In this document: positions 34,724 to 37,051 of the stretch, piece after piece | How the letters are laid out: every line of letters starts with the position of its first letter | How positions within the stretch are numbered: the stretch's first letter is position 1 | NCBI GenBank assembly: GCA_030830725.1 | Contig: JAURMN010000084.1 | Location: forward strand, 1 to 37,051 | Length of the DNA stretch: 37,051 nucleotides | Reading direction: 5' to 3' | Source: Balneolales bacterium | GTDB taxonomy: Bacteria > Bacteroidota > Rhodothermia > Balneolales > Balneolaceae | Translations under genes and position numbers: made by a program | Notes under the pieces: model-generated | What the model saw: only the letters and a program-made list of their open reading frames with translations | Told to the model about the DNA's origin: nothing | Database searches by the model: none

Positions 34724-36391
34724 TCAATGTCGGAAATGGCGTTTACCTGTAAAAAGCATCGCGATTCCATGCTCATTGGCAGCTTTTATGACTTCCTCGT
34801 CTCTCACACTGCCACCTGGTTGAATCACCGCTGTAGCACCCCGTTTTGCCGCTGCCAGCAACCCATCTGAAAAGGGAAAGAAGGCATCTGAAGCCACCAC
34901 CGAATTGAGTAACGAAAGAGATTCAGATTTCGCGTTCTCAGCAGCAATTTCAGTGCTTCTAATCCGACTGGTCTGACCTGTTCCAATTCCAAGGGTGCAT
35001 TCGTCACCGACAAATACAATGGCATTAGATTTCACGTGTTTCACGACACGCCAGGCAAACCAAAGATTTTTCCGTTCTTCCGCAGTGGGTTGTCGCTGGG
35101 TCACACAAATCAAGCTATCCGGGGTTTCGGTAATAAGATCTGACTGCTGAAGGAGTCTTCCTCCAAACATCGTGGTGCATTGCGATGGATTATCCGGCCA
35201 TTGATTAATACGAACCAACCTGCGATTTTTTTTCTGCATCAACAGCGCTTCTGCCTCAGGAGTGAAGGAGGGAGCCGCTACGATTTCACTGAAAATTTCA
35301 TCAAGTTCCTGAGCGGTTTGGAGGTCAAGCTCGGTATTCGCAACAATCACTCCGCCAAAGGGTGAAGTGCGATCCGTCGCGAAAGCTTTTTTCCAAGATT
35401 CAATCAATGAATCGGCTGTTGCAACCCCACAGGGAACCGTATGCTTGAGTATGGCAAGTGTTGGGTTTTCTGCTTTAAAATCAGACATCAGCCGAAGAGC
35501 GGCATCCAGGTCCAGATAATTGTTATAACTAAGCTCCTTGCCATGAAAACAATCGATGTAGGCCTCAGGTTTTCCTACAACAGCCGCAACCTGATGAGGA
35601 TTTTCACCATATCGAAGCCATTGTACCTTCTTTTCTGCCTGTTGGGATTGATCTGCGGCTAAAAGCTTTTCTTTTGCAATAGATTCTATTATGTCCGGAG
35701 AGTTTGGATCGTGCAGAGATGTACCTGATGCAGATACAGCGTTTTCTAATGCTCTTGCCAAAGAGTCCTGGATGGCCTGATCATAAACGGCCGTGTGGTG
35801 AAAGGCCGCCTGGGCAAGCTGAACCCTGGTAAGGAAGGATAATCCACCAGTTTCGCGGATTTCCTCCATGCATGTCGCATATTGATCGGGGTGACTCAAT
35901 ACTGCTTTGTAAATCATATTTTTAGCAGCAGCACGAATCATTGAGGGGCCTCCAATGTCAATGTATTCGATCGCATCTTCCAATGCTAAAACAGACCCTG
36001 ATTCAGAAGTTGACTCTTCGCCTGGAATGGAGACGTTTTTCCCAGCAACAACATCTAAAAACGGATATAAATTGACCACGATGAGATCAAATGGTTTGGC
36101 CTGGATGCTGTCCAGAGCCTGCTGATCTTCCTTCAAGTCGGAACGCTCAAGAATTCCGGCATGAATCAGGGGATGGAGTGTTTTGACCCGTCCATCCATC
36201 ATCTCAGGAAACCCGGTGATCTCCGAAACATCTGTGACCGGGATGCCGGCTTCTCGAATCTTTTTTGCTGTACCACCCGTTGAAACAATCTCAACTTGGT
36301 GTTGATGAAGAAAAGTGATCAATTCATGTAGTCCCTTTTTATCTGAGACCGAAATTAGTGCACGACGAACAGGTAAAACAGGATAACTCAT
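34724..36391 (-). CDS. purH: Bifunctional AICAR transformylase / IMP cyclohydrolase
   Basis: A 555-residue enzyme catalysing the last two steps of purine synthesis: formylation of AICAR and ring closure to IMP. The N-terminal cyclohydrolase (MGS-like) has RRALISVSDKKGL, STGGTA and GFPEMMDGRVKTLHP. The transformylase part has RYGENPHQ, ELSYNNYLDLDAAL, LKHTVPCGVA, FGGVIVAN, SNAIVF and ends FTGKRHFRH. The segment Lys-His-Thr-Val-Pro-Cys-Gly has Val where bacterial enzymes commonly have Asn; the catalytic Lys-His is kept, and the position is variable in eukaryotes. It is somewhat longer than the E. coli enzyme. purN lies 45 bases upstream, and mreB follows, a gene order known in Bacteroidota. Confidence 0.97.
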   Translation of the reverse strand: MSYPVLPVRRALISVSDKKGLHELITFLHQHQVEIVSTGGTAKKIREAGIPVTDVSEITGFPEMMDGRVKTLHPLIHAGILERSDLKEDQQALDSIQAKPFDLIVVNLYPFLDVVAGKNVSIPGEESTSESGSVLALEDAIEYIDIGGPSMIRAAAKNMIYKAVLSHPDQYATCMEEIRETGGLSFLTRVQLAQAAFHHTAVYDQAIQDSLARALENAVSASGTSLHDPNSPDIIESIAKEKLLAADQSQQAEKKVQWLRYGENPHQVAAVVGKPEAYIDCFHGKELSYNNYLDLDAALRLMSDFKAENPTLAILKHTVPCGVATADSLIESWKKAFATDRTSPFGGVIVANTELDLQTAQELDEIFSEIVAAPSFTPEAEALLMQKKNRRLVRINQWPDNPSQCTTMFGGRLLQQSDLITETPDSLICVTQRQPTAEERKNLWFAWRVVKHVKSNAIVFVGDECTLGIGTGQTSRIRSTEIAAENAKSESLSLLNSVVASDAFFPFSDGLLAAAKRGATAVIQPGGSVRDEEVIKAANEHGIAMLFTGKRHFRH

Positions 36392-36436
36392 GAATAAGGG
36401 TTTTAGGAAGGATTATCAGGACTAGTGTAATTCGTT

Positions 36437-37021
36437 TTATTCCCGTGCAAGTCGTTCGAGGACTTCTGGATAGAGTTCATGCTCAGCCTTAAGAACTCTG
36501 GCCGCCAGTTCTACGACGGTTTCACCGGGATGGATAAGTAAAGTTTTTTGAGCAAGAATCTTCCCCGTGTCGTACCCCTCATCGACAAGGTGGACCGTAC
36601 AGCCAGTAATGGTTTCACCAGCCTCTAGCACTGCTGCGTGAACCTTCTGTCCGTAAAAGCCATATCCACCAAATTTGGGCAGCAGGGAGGGGTGAATGTT
36701 TACAATGATTCCGGGGAATTGTGCAATGAAAGAGGGGGGAAGTTTGACCAAAAATCCGGCCAGAGCGATGATATCTGTGTCCCAGTCACCCACCTGTTCT
36801 AAGAGGGCTTTCCCAAATTCCACATCGTCTGAAAAATCGGATTTAACGATCGATACAGCGGGAAGGTCGAGGAGTTGGGCTCGTTCCATTGCCTGAATTC
36901 CGGGCTTTGAGGCAATCAAACCACAAAGCGATAAATGAGGGGTTCGACCCGAGGAAATGGCGTCAGCAATCGACTGGAAATTGGATCCGGAGCCAGAGGC
37001 AAATACCGCAACTCTTTTCAC
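36437..37021 (-). CDS. purN: Phosphoribosylglycinamide formyltransferase
   Basis: A 194-residue enzyme transferring a formyl group from 10-formyltetrahydrofolate to GAR, the third step of purine synthesis. Diagnostic blocks are VFASGSGSNFQSI (6-18), LAGFLVKLP, NIHPSLLPKFGG with the catalytic Asn and His, and HLVDEGYDTGKI with the catalytic Asp. Start is GTG at 37021; an in-frame TGA lies two codons upstream, so no other start is possible. That GTG forms a GTGA overlap with the stop of a possible upstream gene. It belongs with purH downstream. Identification secure. Confidence 0.97.
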   Translation of the reverse strand: MKRVAVFASGSGSNFQSIADAISSGRTPHLSLCGLIASKPGIQAMERAQLLDLPAVSIVKSDFSDDVEFGKALLEQVGDWDTDIIALAGFLVKLPPSFIAQFPGIIVNIHPSLLPKFGGYGFYGQKVHAAVLEAGETITGCTVHLVDEGYDTGKILAQKTLLIHPGETVVELAARVLKAEHELYPEVLERLARE

Positions 37022-37051
37022 GCCTCAACAGATTTGGATACTGGGATTGCA
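37018..37051 (-). CDS. Possible C-terminal end of an upstream gene
   Basis: On the minus strand the right edge reads in frame as AIPVSKSVEA followed by TGA at 37020-37018, which overlaps the purN GTG by four bases (GTGA). The same kind of junction appears elsewhere in the window, so this could be the tail of a co-transcribed gene. Ten residues are too few to name it. Confidence 0.3.
   Translation of the reverse strand, partial: AIPVSKSVEA

Noticed and set aside
1..37051. CRISPR arrays, tRNA or rRNA genes, insertion sequences, prophage, defence systems
   Set aside because: No regularly spaced repeats, cloverleaf-like segments, transposase or phage motifs were seen in the gaps, all of which are under about 200 bases.

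Overview
This window reads as a dense, ordinary core-genome segment from the Bacteroidota/FCB side of the bacterial tree. The best guess is the Balneolota/Rhodothermota group, because of moderate GC content and two gene orders typical of Bacteroidota relatives: purN-purH-mreB-mreC-mreD-mrdA-rodA, and uppS-bamA-ompH repeats. Phylum placement is an inference from gene content and order. I found no rRNA, tRNA, CRISPR array, insertion sequence, phage gene or clear sign of recent transfer. Every stretch without a gene is under about 200 bases.

Left part (1-11.6 kb), mixed strands. It opens with the tail of an M16 peptidase and a complete M16 partner that lacks the zinc motif, probably the two halves of a heterodimer. 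On the minus strand follow a GT-B glycosyltransferase and an LpxH-like phosphoesterase, plausibly envelope glycolipid genes. Next come an OsmC protein, a large thioredoxin-fold/six-hairpin protein (DUF255), methylglyoxal synthase, nucleoside diphosphate kinase, a NamZ-type exo-muramidase lipoprotein, the 23S rRNA methyltransferase RlmB (TTG start), and two small two-pass membrane proteins of unknown function.

Middle part (11.6-27.2 kb), all plus strand. The genes are a glycerophosphodiester phosphodiesterase lipoprotein, pyrG, a Nudix hydrolase, an amidohydrolase lipoprotein, glutamine-dependent NAD+ synthetase, an MltD-like lytic transglycosylase with three LysM domains, a PHP phosphoesterase, ribH, uppS, bamA and three consecutive Skp/OmpH-like chaperones. 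Several junctions overlap by four bases with TTG or GTG starts (TTGA, GTGA). The block joins nucleotide/cofactor supply (CTP, NAD, flavin) with envelope building (undecaprenyl carrier, wall turnover, outer-membrane protein insertion).

Right part (27.2-37 kb), mostly minus strand. A von Willebrand A protein faces rnhB head to head. Then, read right to left, comes purN-purH followed by the rod-shape/elongasome cluster mreB-mreC-mreD-mrdA(PBP2)-rodA. mreD overlaps mreC by eight bases and starts at a TTG behind a good Shine-Dalgarno sequence. The tail of one more gene may overlap purN at the right edge.

I did not find a convincing new biological system. The points most worth checking are the complementary loss of active-site features in the M16 pair, the tripled Skp genes behind bamA, the unknown membrane-protein pair with the overlapping phosphodiesterase, and the orphan vWA protein. 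No promoter could be called with confidence in the intergenic stretches.
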